A stretch of 64,000 nucleotides of DNA from Campylobacter geochelonis (lineage in GTDB: Bacteria > Campylobacterota > Campylobacteria > Campylobacterales > Campylobacteraceae): NCBI RefSeq assembly GCF_013201685.1, contig NZ_CP053844.1, positions 1,798,001 to 1,862,000 on the forward strand, given 5' to 3'. A program made the translations under genes and the position numbers. Below the pieces are notes generated by a model. The model did not search any database. It was not told the origin of the DNA and was given only the letters and a program-made list of their open reading frames with translations. Positions 34,985-44,879 of this stretch are shown here, in pieces; position 1 is the first letter of the stretch, and every line of letters begins with the position of its first letter.

Positions 34985-37225
34985 TTATCTAACTCTTGAT
35001 AAATATGGGGTTTCAGAGTGCATATCCATCTCGTTTTGCTCTCTGAATTTTAAAAATTCATCTTCATTTAGCTTTTTGATATTTGCTATAGTCATCTTAA
35101 GTGGCGCGATACCAGAAAACGGATCTGTATCGCCAGCATTTGCAAGTTCGTTTCCATCTGCTTCACTATAGTGAAACGTCGTAAATATCGTCCCTTCGCG
35201 CAAATCATTATTTATGCGAAGTTTTGCTGCTATTTTTCCTCGTTTGTTTTGCACTAGCGCATAACAACCATCTTCAAGCTCTCTTTCTCTAGCTATATCT
35301 GGGCTTACTTCTATCAAAGCGCCATCTATACCAGCACCATACTCTAAAGCCGGGCATTCTCTAGTCATAGTTCCAGTGTGATAGTGGTAAACCTTGCGTC
35401 CAGTAGTAAACAAACAAGGATAAATTTCATCAGGAATTTCACTTAGCGTTCCACTACCTAAAGGATACTCATCTGGCATTTTAGTCCTTGCTCTAAATTC
35501 TTTTTCTATCTCTTTTCGCTTTGTCTTATCATCTGTATAGACCACAGGAACGAGCCTGAATTTAGTATCTGGAAGCATTGATTTTTTATCAGCATAAAGA
35601 ACTGGAGTTCCAGGATGCTCTTCATCAGGGCATGGCCAACTAATCCCGCCAAGTTTATCAAGCCTGTAGTAGCTAATACCACCAAAAAATTTAGGCATAA
35701 GCTCTCTAATCTCATTCCAAATTTGTTCAGCATTTCCAAAGTTAAAGCCATCAAGTCCCATGCGATTTGCGATATTACAAACCACTTTCCAGTCTGGCTC
35801 AACGCCACCAACTGGCTTGCTAGCCATTCTTGTTCGTTGAACTCTTCTTGAAGTGTTGATAAACGTTCCATCCTTTTCGCCCCAACCAGCCGCAGGTAAG
35901 ACAACATCAGCTTTTTGTGCGCTTTCTGTTAAAAACAAATCCTGCACAATAAAACAATCAAGCTTATGCACAGAGTGGATAAAATGTTGGGTCCATGGAT
36001 CACTCATAACCGGATTTTCGCCAAAAACATATAAAAGTTTTAATTCACCACTATCCATTTTATCTGGAGCTTGGGTTAGTTTTATACCTGGAGTTGGATT
36101 TAACTCGAAGTGCCATACTTTTCTAGCTTGATTTCTAGCATATGGGCTATCAACTGCTCCAGCTGGAGTGCAGTTTGGTAACGCGCCCATATCGCATGCG
36201 CCTTGGACGTTGTTTTGCCCACGCAACGGATTTACTCCAGCACCTTTTTTGCCTAAATTTCCAGTAAGAATAGCTAAATTTGATAAAGAAAACACATTTG
36301 AAGTTCCATCAGTAAACTGAGTTATCCCCATTGTATAGCAAATAGCAGCCGCATTCGCCTTAGCATACATTCTAGCAGCTTGGATAATCAACTCTTTTTT
36401 CAAACCAGTGTCGGCTTCAAATTTTTCAGGCGTATACTCTTTAACCGCTTCTTTTAGGTATTCATATCCATGCGAATGGTTTGCGATAAACTCGTTATCT
36501 TGTAAATTTTCGCTTATTATCACATTCATGATTGTATTTAGTGTCTTAATGTTTGCACCAACTGGAATTTGAAGGTAGATATCAGCTTTTTTAGCCATAT
36601 CTGTGCATTTTGGATCTACAACTATCATCTTAGCGCCACGTTCAAGTCCACGCTGCATCTGCATAGCGATTATAGGATGACATTCGCTTGTATTTGTTCC
36701 GATTAAGAAAAACACATCTGTATCGGTTGCAAACTCAACTAAATCATTTGTCATCGTTCCGTTTCCTAAAGTGTTGGCAAGACCTGCCACTGTCGGAGCG
36801 TGTCAAAGACGAGCACAGTGATCTACGTTGTTACTTCCTAATGCACGAAAAAATTTTTGAAAAGTGTAGTTATCTTCGTTATTTGATCTAGCAGAACTAA
36901 ATCCCATTATCGCATTTGAGCCATGTTTTTGAACTATGTCTTTAAATTTATTAGCTACAAAATCATAAGCCTCATCAAAACTAACTTCTACTAAAGTGCC
37001 ATTTTTATCATAAACACCATCTTTTTTTCTAATCATCGGTTTTGTGATACGTTTTTTAGAATTTACAAATTCCCAGCCAAACATTCCTTTTAAGCAAAGC
37101 TCCCCATCATTTACATGATGATGTAAAGTAGGCTTTGCATCTACGATTCTGCCATCTTGCACGTATAAGTCTATACCACAGCCCGTTCCGCAGTATGGGC
37201 AAGTGGTTTTTACAACTGATTGCAT
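34985..37225 (-). CDS. fdhF: Formate dehydrogenase H, selenocysteine-containing
   Basis: This reads as one gene of 746 residues with an in-frame UGA at 36803-36805 (codon 141) decoded as selenocysteine: DHCARL-Sec-HAPTVAGL, the exact family context (Sec140 in E. coli FdhF). The N-terminus has the [4Fe-4S] motif CPYCGTGC...CLKG and no Tat signal, so the enzyme is cytoplasmic. Molybdopterin domains follow, and the length is near FdhF (715) rather than respiratory FdhA. It oxidises formate and passes electrons to the adjacent hydrogenase complex through HyfA. Naive annotation splits it into 140- and 601-residue frames. It is divergent from the Crp/Fnr-type gene across 267 bases. Confidence 0.93.
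36770..36805 (-). promoter_or_regulatory. SECIS element of fdhF
   Basis: Directly after the UGA, the mRNA forms GGCA-GGUCU-UGCC. The GGU loop triplet begins 18 nucleotides after the UGA, the same spacing as in E. coli fdhF. A lower AGU/ACU stem extends it. SelB would bind here to insert selenocysteine. Confidence 0.82.
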
Positions 37226-37492
37226 CTATTATCATCCCCTTTCGTCGACTAATTTTGATATTAGAAATTATAGCACCGGAAAAATAAATTTAATTTTAAA
37301 ATTAATATTTTTCTTTAAAATAATTTTAATATTTATAGATATTTTTGCTATTTTAACGCTTTTTTTATATTATACTTTATTAAAATTTATATTTAATGTA
37401 ACTAAATACAAAACTAAATAATTAATACTTTAAATTTTATTTAAAGTTATCAAGATAAAATAAAATTTTAAAATTAGTTTAGGAAATTAAAT

Positions 37493-38131
37493 TTGAAAAC
37501 ATCTCGTTTAGGACTACTTGAAATTGAAGTTGTAGATAAGTTAGATGAGATTGAAATTTCTAAATTTAATCACGAATTTTTAAAAAAAGGAAATATCCTT
37601 TATAGCGATGAGATAAAAATCATAGTTTTTAAAAGCGGTTTGGCAAAACTTTCATTTTTTGAAGATGGAGAGGAGTTTATCATCTATCATCTTTCCAAAA
37701 ACAACATAACCATACTTGATGAAACATGCGCGATAGAAATCCTAGAAGATAGCGAAATTTACTCTATGAAAATCGAGTCGTTAGATGAGCTGTTTAAAAA
37801 TGCCAAATTTAGTAACGCCTACTTTAAAACGCTGACAAACATCGTCGTAGTGCAACGCCAAATCATAAAATCAATACTTTTTGAAAATGCAAAAGGCAGA
37901 ATCGCAAGCTTTTTAATAGAACTTGCAAATGAGCAAAATTTAAATCAAAATGGTTATAAATACATCTTTTTGCCATTTTCATTAAAGGTGCTTTCATCGT
38001 TTGTCGGGCTTAAAAGACAAAGCGCTTCAACTGCATTTAACGAGCTTATAAAAGATGGAATCCTTCGTAAAATCACACAACATGAGTTTTTAATCATAGA
38101 TTATAAAAAGCTTGAAAGTTATAAAAACTAA
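37493..38131 (+). CDS. Crp/Fnr-family transcription regulator, candidate FHL regulator
   Basis: A 212-residue protein with a cyclic-nucleotide-binding-like beta-roll (residues about 25-95), a dimer helix and a winged HTH at about 163-190 (SLKVLSSFVGLKRQSASTAF). It has a single cysteine (Cys79), so it lacks the iron-sulfur ligands of true Fnr. The start is TTG 37493 behind AGGAAAT. It lies between focA and fdhF and is divergent from fdhF. With no FhlA in the locus, it is the best candidate for controlling formate hydrogenlyase genes. The ligand is unknown. Confidence 0.8.
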   Translation: MKTSRLGLLEIEVVDKLDEIEISKFNHEFLKKGNILYSDEIKIIVFKSGLAKLSFFEDGEEFIIYHLSKNNITILDETCAIEILEDSEIYSMKIESLDELFKNAKFSNAYFKTLTNIVVVQRQIIKSILFENAKGRIASFLIELANEQNLNQNGYKYIFLPFSLKVLSSFVGLKRQSASTAFNELIKDGILRKITQHEFLIIDYKKLESYKN

Positions 38132-38298
38132 AATTTAAAGTATGATATGGTTAAAAAAGCTAAATTTATGCAAGCTTTAGTAAATTTATCTAAATTCAAA
38201 GTAAAAATTACTATAAAAATAACTTCAAAAGCCTAAAAAATAAATTTGCAAAAAATGCAATTAGGGTTAAACTACTCTAATTGCATTTAAAATAAAAC

Positions 38299-39159
38299 TT
38301 AAGCGTTTTTTTTCATATCAAATTTGTTAGCCATAAAGCCGACTAGCCCTACAAAAAATAAACCTCCAACTATATTTCCAAGAGTAACAGGAAGCAAATT
38401 TTTCCATAAGAAATTTCCCCAAGTTAGCTCTTTTAAGCCATCAACACTTACATGAAGCATTTTTGCTACCGCATCTAAATCTCCACCAGCTGCAGCTATA
38501 TAGTGAGCTTTAGCGATGATTGCTTCTGTGATTATAAACATATTTGCCACACAGTGCTCCATAGAACAAGCCACAAACGCACCTATCATCCACATAATCG
38601 CAAAAAATTTACCAGATAAATTGCTCTCTGAAGTCGCAGTCCAGATAGACATACATACAAAAACATTACAAAATATACCTCGTATAAAAAGTTCATGAAA
38701 CGGATCAGTAACTTTAACAATACCCGATGGAACGAAATGTTTTAATATATAAGCATCAAATTTAAAAGGCAATCCAGAGTAATAATACATATAAGCAATC
38801 AACGCGCCACCTATAAAGTTACAAACCCAAACCACAACCCAATAAGCTATAGTTTTTTCTATCCCAACTTTACCATCATATGCACTAACACCTGAAAGAA
38901 CAGAGCTTGTAAAAAGATGCCCACCATAAAACACAACCATCATCAAACCACAACTAAACGTAATGCCACCTATAAAATTTGCCATACCGATTGACTGTTT
39001 TTCAGCCATTCCTACAGTAGAATGCGCCCAAAATATATCTCCCATCGCTATAGCAGCTCCTGCCATAATGGCTAGAAAAACAACACTCATCATAGGAGTG
39101 TGCGCCTTATGCTCCATTGAACCCGATATCGCCTCGGCGGTTTGTGCAGGATTTAACAT
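38299..39159 (-). CDS. focA: Formate channel of the FNT family
   Basis: A 286-residue protein with six membrane segments. FNT hallmarks are present: GGITFSCGLMMVVFYGGHLFTSS (here split by helix 2), the FIRGIFCNVFVCMS segment and NLLPVTLGNIVGG. FNT proteins form pentamers that exchange formate or nitrite; the position at the end of a formate hydrogenlyase cluster makes formate the likely substrate. It lies 158 bases after hycH on the same strand, with two hairpins in the gap, so it may be separately tuned. Confidence 0.92.
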   Translation of the reverse strand: MLNPAQTAEAISGSMEHKAHTPMMSVVFLAIMAGAAIAMGDIFWAHSTVGMAEKQSIGMANFIGGITFSCGLMMVVFYGGHLFTSSVLSGVSAYDGKVGIEKTIAYWVVVWVCNFIGGALIAYMYYYSGLPFKFDAYILKHFVPSGIVKVTDPFHELFIRGIFCNVFVCMSIWTATSESNLSGKFFAIMWMIGAFVACSMEHCVANMFIITEAIIAKAHYIAAAGGDLDAVAKMLHVSVDGLKELTWGNFLWKNLLPVTLGNIVGGLFFVGLVGFMANKFDMKKNA

Positions 39160-39182
39160 TTTATTTCCTTTCTTTTACCTTA

Positions 39183-39240
39183 GTTGAGCCTTGCTCAACA
39201 AATAAATTTCATCTAAATTTACAAATAAAATGAAATTTAT
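39183..39240 (-). other. Two hairpins in the focA leader
   Basis: ATAAATTTCAT/ATGAAATTTAT (11 bp, 39202-39240) and GTTGAGC/GCTCAAC with a 3-base loop (39183-39199) lie between hycH and focA. They could terminate or process the long hyf transcript or control focA translation. Confidence 0.5.
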
Positions 39241-39317
39241 ACCCAAAGCTTTTGTGCTAACGCGCAAAGCCAACACTTAAACTCTTTTAATCTTTTAAAT
39301 TCATATAGATTTTTATC

Positions 39318-39662
39318 TTAAAAATCCTTTCTAAGCACAAGATATCCTTCATGAAAATTTAGCAAAGCATCTTTTAGCTTACACTCGCAAAGACCGGGCA
39401 AAAGCTTAGCTGCATGCTCTGGAAAAATTTCAATCTCAAAATACTTGCTTAAATTTCCTATTTTAAATTTAACATAATCGTTGGAATGCTTAATCATCAT
39501 TTCATACTCATCATCACTGATTTCTAAAACCTTTTGGCTAAAATCAATCGTACCTACTCCATGTCCAACGCAAGTTGAAAAAAGCTTGATATCTTTAAGC
39601 ACTTTTGGCATATCTTTGTTTGTATCAACGTGCCTTTTGGTGAGTTTAAAAACGTGTATCAT
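39318..39662 (-). CDS. hycH: Formate hydrogenlyase maturation protein HycH
   Basis: The frame extends to 39707, but ATG 39662 (MIHVFKLTKRHV) gives a more natural start, overlapping the hyfI end by 17 bases and leaving 114 residues. The segment FSTCVGHGVGTIDFS is the HycH/HyfJ family signature. HycH aids maturation of the hydrogenase large subunit and is not part of the final complex. It is the last gene of the hyf run before focA. Confidence 0.82.
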   Translation of the reverse strand: MIHVFKLTKRHVDTNKDMPKVLKDIKLFSTCVGHGVGTIDFSQKVLEISDDEYEMMIKHSNDYVKFKIGNLSKYFEIEIFPEHAAKLLPGLCECKLKDALLNFHEGYLVLRKDF

Positions 39663-40485
39663 TTTGTTTATCCCAAATTTCTTTTTGTGTATCAATACTA
39701 AATTCATCAGTCGCTTTTATATATTTTAGATATATTTCATTATGTAAAATCGCCATACACTCAGCATATCGAGGATCGTCTTCTTTGTGAATTGCTTCTA
39801 TAAGAGCATTTTTAGTAAGTAAAGCATCTTTTATATCTTTTGAACTTTTAATGGCTTTTATGTATTTTTCAAAAAGCACTCTGCCAAATACATAGCTCAT
39901 AAGCCTCTTAGACTCAGCTTGCAAATCTCGCTCAAAGAGTATATTTCCTATGATTGATTGCTTTACTTGTGGAGCTAGGGTTGTATCATTATCATAGCTA
40001 TGCTCTTTTAGTTTTTGATCTATTATGCCAAGAGCCATTCCAAGCCCATAAATCACACTTGCTGGGTGTGGTGGGCAACCAGGGATAAAAACATCAACAG
40101 GGATAATTTTATCCACCCCACCCCATACACTATAAGCATCATAAAAAATACCTCCACTACTTCCACAAGCACCAAATGCAACTACTATCTTTGGATCTGG
40201 AGTGGCTTCATAGGCCCGTAAAAGCGGATAATACATCTGTCTTGTAACTGGACCGGAGCAGATTAGTATATCAGCATGGCGTGGATTTGCAACAAGTTTA
40301 AACCCAAAACGCTCTGGATCCCACATCGGAGTAATAGCAGCAAAGATTTCAATCTCACAGCCATTACAACTTCCACAATCAATTCTATAAACGCTAAAAC
40401 TTCTTTTGATATTTTTTAGATGCTCAAGCTTAGCTGTTAAGTCATTTGCCGAGCTTATATCTTTAGGAACTTGATAAATACTCAT
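39646..40485 (-). CDS. hyfI: Hydrogenase-4 small subunit (NuoB-like)
   Basis: A 279-residue small subunit carrying the proximal [4Fe-4S] cluster that hands electrons to the NiFe site. The cysteines are in YRIDCGSCNGCEIE, in FGACGSSGG and in PGCPPHPA, as in HycG/HyfI and NuoB. The extra C-terminal 100 residues are helical. It overlaps hyfH by four bases. Confidence 0.93.
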   Translation of the reverse strand: MSIYQVPKDISSANDLTAKLEHLKNIKRSFSVYRIDCGSCNGCEIEIFAAITPMWDPERFGFKLVANPRHADILICSGPVTRQMYYPLLRAYEATPDPKIVVAFGACGSSGGIFYDAYSVWGGVDKIIPVDVFIPGCPPHPASVIYGLGMALGIIDQKLKEHSYDNDTTLAPQVKQSIIGNILFERDLQAESKRLMSYVFGRVLFEKYIKAIKSSKDIKDALLTKNALIEAIHKEDDPRYAECMAILHNEIYLKYIKATDEFSIDTQKEIWDKQNDTRF

Positions 40486-41021
40486 TTCATACCCTTTTCT
40501 TCGCCTCTTGTGATGCGTTTAACACTATTTGCTTTTTTGCACTCTGGACATATATAAAGATACTCTTTTGCCTCTTCGAGCCTATCTGGAAGTAAATTTG
40601 CACTGCTAAGTTTTTCAAAAGTATAATTTATGAGCCGTTTAGATACAAAAGGTTTGCCACAGCATTTACATTTTTGTATCTCTAGCTCACCTTTTTGAAT
40701 CAACGCACTTTTATCAAATTTAACAGCTAGTTCAAAACTATCACTTAGCTTAACAGCTCTTGTTGGACAAACCTCATCACAACGCCCACAAAATATACAA
40801 CGAGCACAATCAAAACGCCAGATAAGCTTATCTTTACTCTCATTCATCTTCACTTCAATCGCATTGCTTGGACATGCCACTCCGCACGCTGCACAACCTA
40901 TGCAAAGCTCATAAGTATATGTTGGTTGCCCACGGAAATTTTCTTGCACTTTATAAGGCTCAAACGGATATGCGTACGTTGCTTTTCCATACTTTTGTGT
41001 TATATCAAACAACTTCATCAT
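40482..41021 (-). CDS. hyfH: Hydrogenase-4 ferredoxin-like subunit (NuoI-like)
   Basis: 179 residues with two [4Fe-4S] motifs, CIGCAACGVACP and CARCIFCGRCDEVCP, plus a C-terminal CKCCGK...CPEC zinc-ribbon-like extension, as in HycF/HyfH. It relays electrons from HyfA to HyfI. Four-base overlaps with hyfG and hyfI indicate coupled translation. Confidence 0.92.
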   Translation of the reverse strand: MMKLFDITQKYGKATYAYPFEPYKVQENFRGQPTYTYELCIGCAACGVACPSNAIEVKMNESKDKLIWRFDCARCIFCGRCDEVCPTRAVKLSDSFELAVKFDKSALIQKGELEIQKCKCCGKPFVSKRLINYTFEKLSSANLLPDRLEEAKEYLYICPECKKANSVKRITRGEEKGMK

Positions 41022-42754
41022 ATTAAATCCTTCTTATCTACTTTGCCGTTTTGACAAAATTTTTTAAGCTCTTTTTCGCTTAAAACCCTGCTTTTCTTGC
41101 TTCTTATATCGACAACTGTTATACGCTCAGTGCATGAATAACAAGGATCAAGAGAGCAGACTATAAGTGCAGCATCTGAGATATTATTTCCTCGAAACTG
41201 ATAACGCAGACTTGGCCAGTTATTATACGTAGCTGCTCTACATCTCCAACGATAAACCTTTTGTGCGCTCCCTTGCATTATCCAGTGTACATTTTCGCCT
41301 CGTGGCGCTTCATCATGTCCAAGAGCAAAATTTTCAGGTTTTATCATAGTTTTTGGATCTATCATAATAGGAGTTTGAGGCATAAGCTCAAGACATTGAC
41401 GAATGATAGAAATAGAACTTTTAAGCTCCTTATATCTAACCATCTCCCTACTAAATACATCGCACCCATGCTCAACCGCTACTTTAAATTCAATCTTTTT
41501 AAAAAAGTCATATGGATGGTCATATCTGTTATCTCGCTTAAATCCACTAGCTCTCATATTTGGTCCAACTGGGCTAAAATCGCGCGCTATTTGTCTATCT
41601 AAAATTCCAACACCTTTCCAACGCTCAATCTGACGCTTATCCTCCATAACCGCATCCCAAATTTCAGTTATTTGATTTTCAAGGTTGTTAATTATCTGGA
41701 TTGATTTTTTAATCTCATTATTTGTCATATCGCGTCTTAACCCGCCCATTACAACATTTCCATAAGTCTTTCTACCGCCAGTTACAAGTTGAGCCAACTC
41801 CATCGAGTATTCACGAACTCTAAATATATGCATAAACGCATTGTAATTACCAGTAACTTCACAAGCCAAACCGATATTTAAAAGATGGCTATGAAGACGC
41901 TCAATCTCAAGGCAAATAACTCTAATAGCTTGTGCGCGAAGTGGAATTTCAAGCCTGATTGCCTTTTCGGCCGCTTCAATACAAGCAATCGCGTGAGCAT
42001 AACCACAAATTCCGCAAACTCGTTCAGCCAAATATCCCATTTGATCATAATTCATTCTATTCTCAGCAAGTTTTTCCATGCCACGATGCTGATAAAACAG
42101 CCTATAATCAGCATCTATAATCTCATCACCATCACAAAATAACCTAAAATGCCCTGGCTCATCGCTCGTAACATGCAAAGGTCCAAGCGGTACATCAACC
42201 ACACCATCTCCGCTAGGGAACAAAAACTGTGCATCTGGCTCATTTTCATGAGTAACTGGGTCTGGTCTATATCTATAATCCATCGCATCTTTTCTAAGTG
42301 GGTATAATCCATCTGGCCAATCATCAGCTAAAACCAAACGCCTCTTATCAGGCAAGCCCTCAGCTACTAAACCAAACATATCAAAAGCTTCTCTTTCATA
42401 CCAAATACAAGCAGGAACCAAAGGCGTAACAGATGGAAATGTTGGGTCATTTGCTGGTATAAGAGTTTTAACGCTTATAAAACACTTGTCTTCACTAGCA
42501 AAATCATCATCCACACTCATTTTTGAACCTTCCATAGAAAGTGCATAATAAAGTGCATAGTTTCCATTTAGCGCTCTCTCATCATTTGGTATCATTGTAG
42601 ATATAAAACCGCCTATATCATAATAAAGCGTTTTTACTGCAAGTGGCAAATCGCCTCTATCAACCAGAACTGTTATTTGATCATCTGTTTGTCTAGTAAC
42701 TTCAAGTACTTTTACTTTAGTTTTTAAAATTTCAACAAATTTATCTCCACGCAT
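41018..42754 (-). CDS. hyfG: Hydrogenase-4 large subunit ([NiFe] catalytic)
   Basis: A 578-residue fusion of a NuoC-like domain (about 1-160) and a NuoD-like catalytic domain. Nickel ligands are Cys247 and Cys250 (RVCGICGYAHA) and Cys538 and Cys541 (DPCYSCTER). A 34-residue tail follows Arg544, as in the HycE precursor that is clipped by a HycI-type protease after the equivalent arginine. That protease is not in the window. The subunit reduces protons to H2 in the formate hydrogenlyase complex. Confidence 0.95.
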   Translation of the reverse strand: MRGDKFVEILKTKVKVLEVTRQTDDQITVLVDRGDLPLAVKTLYYDIGGFISTMIPNDERALNGNYALYYALSMEGSKMSVDDDFASEDKCFISVKTLIPANDPTFPSVTPLVPACIWYEREAFDMFGLVAEGLPDKRRLVLADDWPDGLYPLRKDAMDYRYRPDPVTHENEPDAQFLFPSGDGVVDVPLGPLHVTSDEPGHFRLFCDGDEIIDADYRLFYQHRGMEKLAENRMNYDQMGYLAERVCGICGYAHAIACIEAAEKAIRLEIPLRAQAIRVICLEIERLHSHLLNIGLACEVTGNYNAFMHIFRVREYSMELAQLVTGGRKTYGNVVMGGLRRDMTNNEIKKSIQIINNLENQITEIWDAVMEDKRQIERWKGVGILDRQIARDFSPVGPNMRASGFKRDNRYDHPYDFFKKIEFKVAVEHGCDVFSREMVRYKELKSSISIIRQCLELMPQTPIMIDPKTMIKPENFALGHDEAPRGENVHWIMQGSAQKVYRWRCRAATYNNWPSLRYQFRGNNISDAALIVCSLDPCYSCTERITVVDIRSKKSRVLSEKELKKFCQNGKVDKKDLI

Positions 42755-42755
42755 A

Positions 42756-44237
42756 TCAAACTCCCATTATAATTTTTACGCCATTTTCAACGAGTGTAAA
42801 AAAGCTATCTACATGCCAAACACCAAAGACTATGATTAAAACACAAAGCAAAATAAGTGGAAGATTTTCTATAAATTTCATCTCTTTATTATGTAATACC
42901 TCGCCTTTAGGCTCACCAAAACTTGCCATGTTAAAGTGTGAAAAGTCTGCTATAAATATAATAGCAAGGGCTATTGCAAACAAAGCAACCGCAAAGTATT
43001 GTCCTGTAACAATCGCGCCTTTAAATACTAAAAACTCACTTACAAATATCGCAAAAGCAGGAACACCAACAAGAGAGCAAACCGCTGCTGCAAACATAAT
43101 AGTCGTAACCGGAGCTATCTTTATCATACCGCCCATTTTAGTCATATCTTTTGTGCCATAAATTCTAGCTATATTTCCAGTTGAACAAAACGCAAGTGCT
43201 TTAGTAAAACTATGAGCTAAACAGTGAAAAATCGCAGCAAATACTCCAAGCTCTCCGCCGATTCCAAGAGCAAAAGCGATAACTCCCATATGAACAACTG
43301 AGTGATAAGCAAACATTCTTTTTACATCATGTTGTCGAATCAAAAATATACCAGCCACAAACAAAGTTATAGTTCCTGAAATAAGCATAATACTTTGCAC
43401 AAATTCAAACGAAGTCGCACTAGCAGTAACTGCGTAATATCGTAAAATCGCAAGCATGGCGCATTTTAACAACACTCCAGATAAAAGAGCTGAAATCGGA
43501 GCTGGACCTTGTGCGTGAACATCTGGAAGCCAAGTATGAGTTGGAGCAAGTCCTGCTTTTGTACCAAATCCAATCAAAGCAAATACAAATATCAGCTTCA
43601 TAGCATTTTCATTTAGCCCTTTTGCACTACTCATAATAGTCGTCCAAAGCATCGCAGTGTCGCTGTTTTGAGTAGTTGTAAAAGTTACGGAGTAGAGTAA
43701 AACTGTAGCATAAAGCGCAAACGCAAGTCCGATTGAGCAAAGCACTATATATTTATATCCACTCTCTGTTGATTTTTTATCTTTATGAATGGCTACTAAA
43801 AACACAGATGCTAAAGTCGTAGCCTCAATCGCTGCCCACATAAAAGCTATGTTGTTACAAATCACGCTTAAAGTCATAGTGAAAATAAATACATGACAAA
43901 GCCCATAATATCTTCTTAAATCAACTAAATTTATATGCTTTTCTTCAAATTCCCATCTCATATATATAGTTGAGTATAAATTTACTAAAAATCCAGTTAT
44001 AGCAATCAGTACTAAAAATACAGCTCCCAAACTATCAAGAAATAGAAATTTATCATAGCTAAAAAACGTTCCACTTACTAAAACCTTATAAACATTAAAA
44101 AGCAAAGCAAGCGAAGTAATACCAGAAACAATAACATGAATTATGCTTAAAGTCGCATAATTTTTCGAAGACAAAAACAAAATCAACGCGCCAACAAGCG
44201 GCAAAATTAGTATCAATGTTAAACTATCCATCTTCAT
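42756..44237 (-). CDS. hyfF: Hydrogenase-4 membrane subunit HyfF (antiporter-like)
   Basis: A 493-residue, roughly 14-helix protein of the Mrp/NuoL/M/N antiporter family. Conserved charged and proline positions occur in AAIEATTLASV, FGTKAGLAPTHTWLPDVHAQGP and YHSVVHMGVIA. It could couple H2 evolution to ion translocation. It overlaps the hyfE stop by four bases. Confidence 0.92.
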   Translation of the reverse strand: MKMDSLTLILILPLVGALILFLSSKNYATLSIIHVIVSGITSLALLFNVYKVLVSGTFFSYDKFLFLDSLGAVFLVLIAITGFLVNLYSTIYMRWEFEEKHINLVDLRRYYGLCHVFIFTMTLSVICNNIAFMWAAIEATTLASVFLVAIHKDKKSTESGYKYIVLCSIGLAFALYATVLLYSVTFTTTQNSDTAMLWTTIMSSAKGLNENAMKLIFVFALIGFGTKAGLAPTHTWLPDVHAQGPAPISALLSGVLLKCAMLAILRYYAVTASATSFEFVQSIMLISGTITLFVAGIFLIRQHDVKRMFAYHSVVHMGVIAFALGIGGELGVFAAIFHCLAHSFTKALAFCSTGNIARIYGTKDMTKMGGMIKIAPVTTIMFAAAVCSLVGVPAFAIFVSEFLVFKGAIVTGQYFAVALFAIALAIIFIADFSHFNMASFGEPKGEVLHNKEMKFIENLPLILLCVLIIVFGVWHVDSFFTLVENGVKIIMGV

Positions 44238-44878
44238 CCCCTTAAATTTGTAGCTTTAGAAGTATCAAGGCTATCATAGGCCTTATAAAATCTAATCGCT
44301 AAAATACTCATGATAATAACAGCAAAAATTGCATCGGTTAAAATTCCAAGCTCAACAAGCTCATGTGAGTTATAAGCCATTAAAGCAAGAGTTAAGTGGA
44401 TGCCATTTTCAAACAAACAGTATGCTAAAATCTGTTTTATAAAAGAGTTTCTAAGCATAAACCCAAAAACCCCCATCATGAAAACAGTCACAGCAGCTAT
44501 TAGCACAATTTTTTCTTTTATTAATGAAAATTCCAAAAATATAGGATAAATACTCATAGCAATAGCCAAAGAAAATCCCATCGCAATAACCGGACTTACA
44601 AAAAACCCACCAACTGGTTCATCTTCAGATATAACGCTAAGTTTTTTAATAAGACAAAAAAGAATTGTAGGAACTAATACAACTTTTGTAAAAAATGCCA
44701 CCACAGCCCACATTCCAAGCTGATGAGCACTAAATTTAACAGAAAGCATGGTAAATATACTTACTAAAATCATTGTTTGAAGTGCGTAAATTCCAACCGA
44801 AAGCTTTAAATTTCTTAGCCCAAACACAGCCAAAGATGTAACTATCATACATATAGCTAAAATATCTATCATTTCCAT
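44234..44878 (-). CDS. hyfE: Hydrogenase-4 membrane subunit HyfE
   Basis: A 214-residue polytopic protein with about six helices. Its C-terminal half resembles NuoK/MrpC (NSFIKQILAYCLFENGIHLTL). This subunit is found in hydrogenase-4 but not in hydrogenase-3, so the complex is the Hyf type. It lies one base from hyfC and overlaps hyfF. Confidence 0.9.
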   Translation of the reverse strand: MEMIDILAICMIVTSLAVFGLRNLKLSVGIYALQTMILVSIFTMLSVKFSAHQLGMWAVVAFFTKVVLVPTILFCLIKKLSVISEDEPVGGFFVSPVIAMGFSLAIAMSIYPIFLEFSLIKEKIVLIAAVTVFMMGVFGFMLRNSFIKQILAYCLFENGIHLTLALMAYNSHELVELGILTDAIFAVIIMSILAIRFYKAYDSLDTSKATNLRG

Positions 44879-44879
44879 T

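Noticed and set aside
34985-36790. Separate 601-residue molybdopterin oxidoreductase gene starting at GTG/Met 36790
   Set aside because: It is the 3' part of fdhF after the selenocysteine UGA; the junction matches the family exactly.
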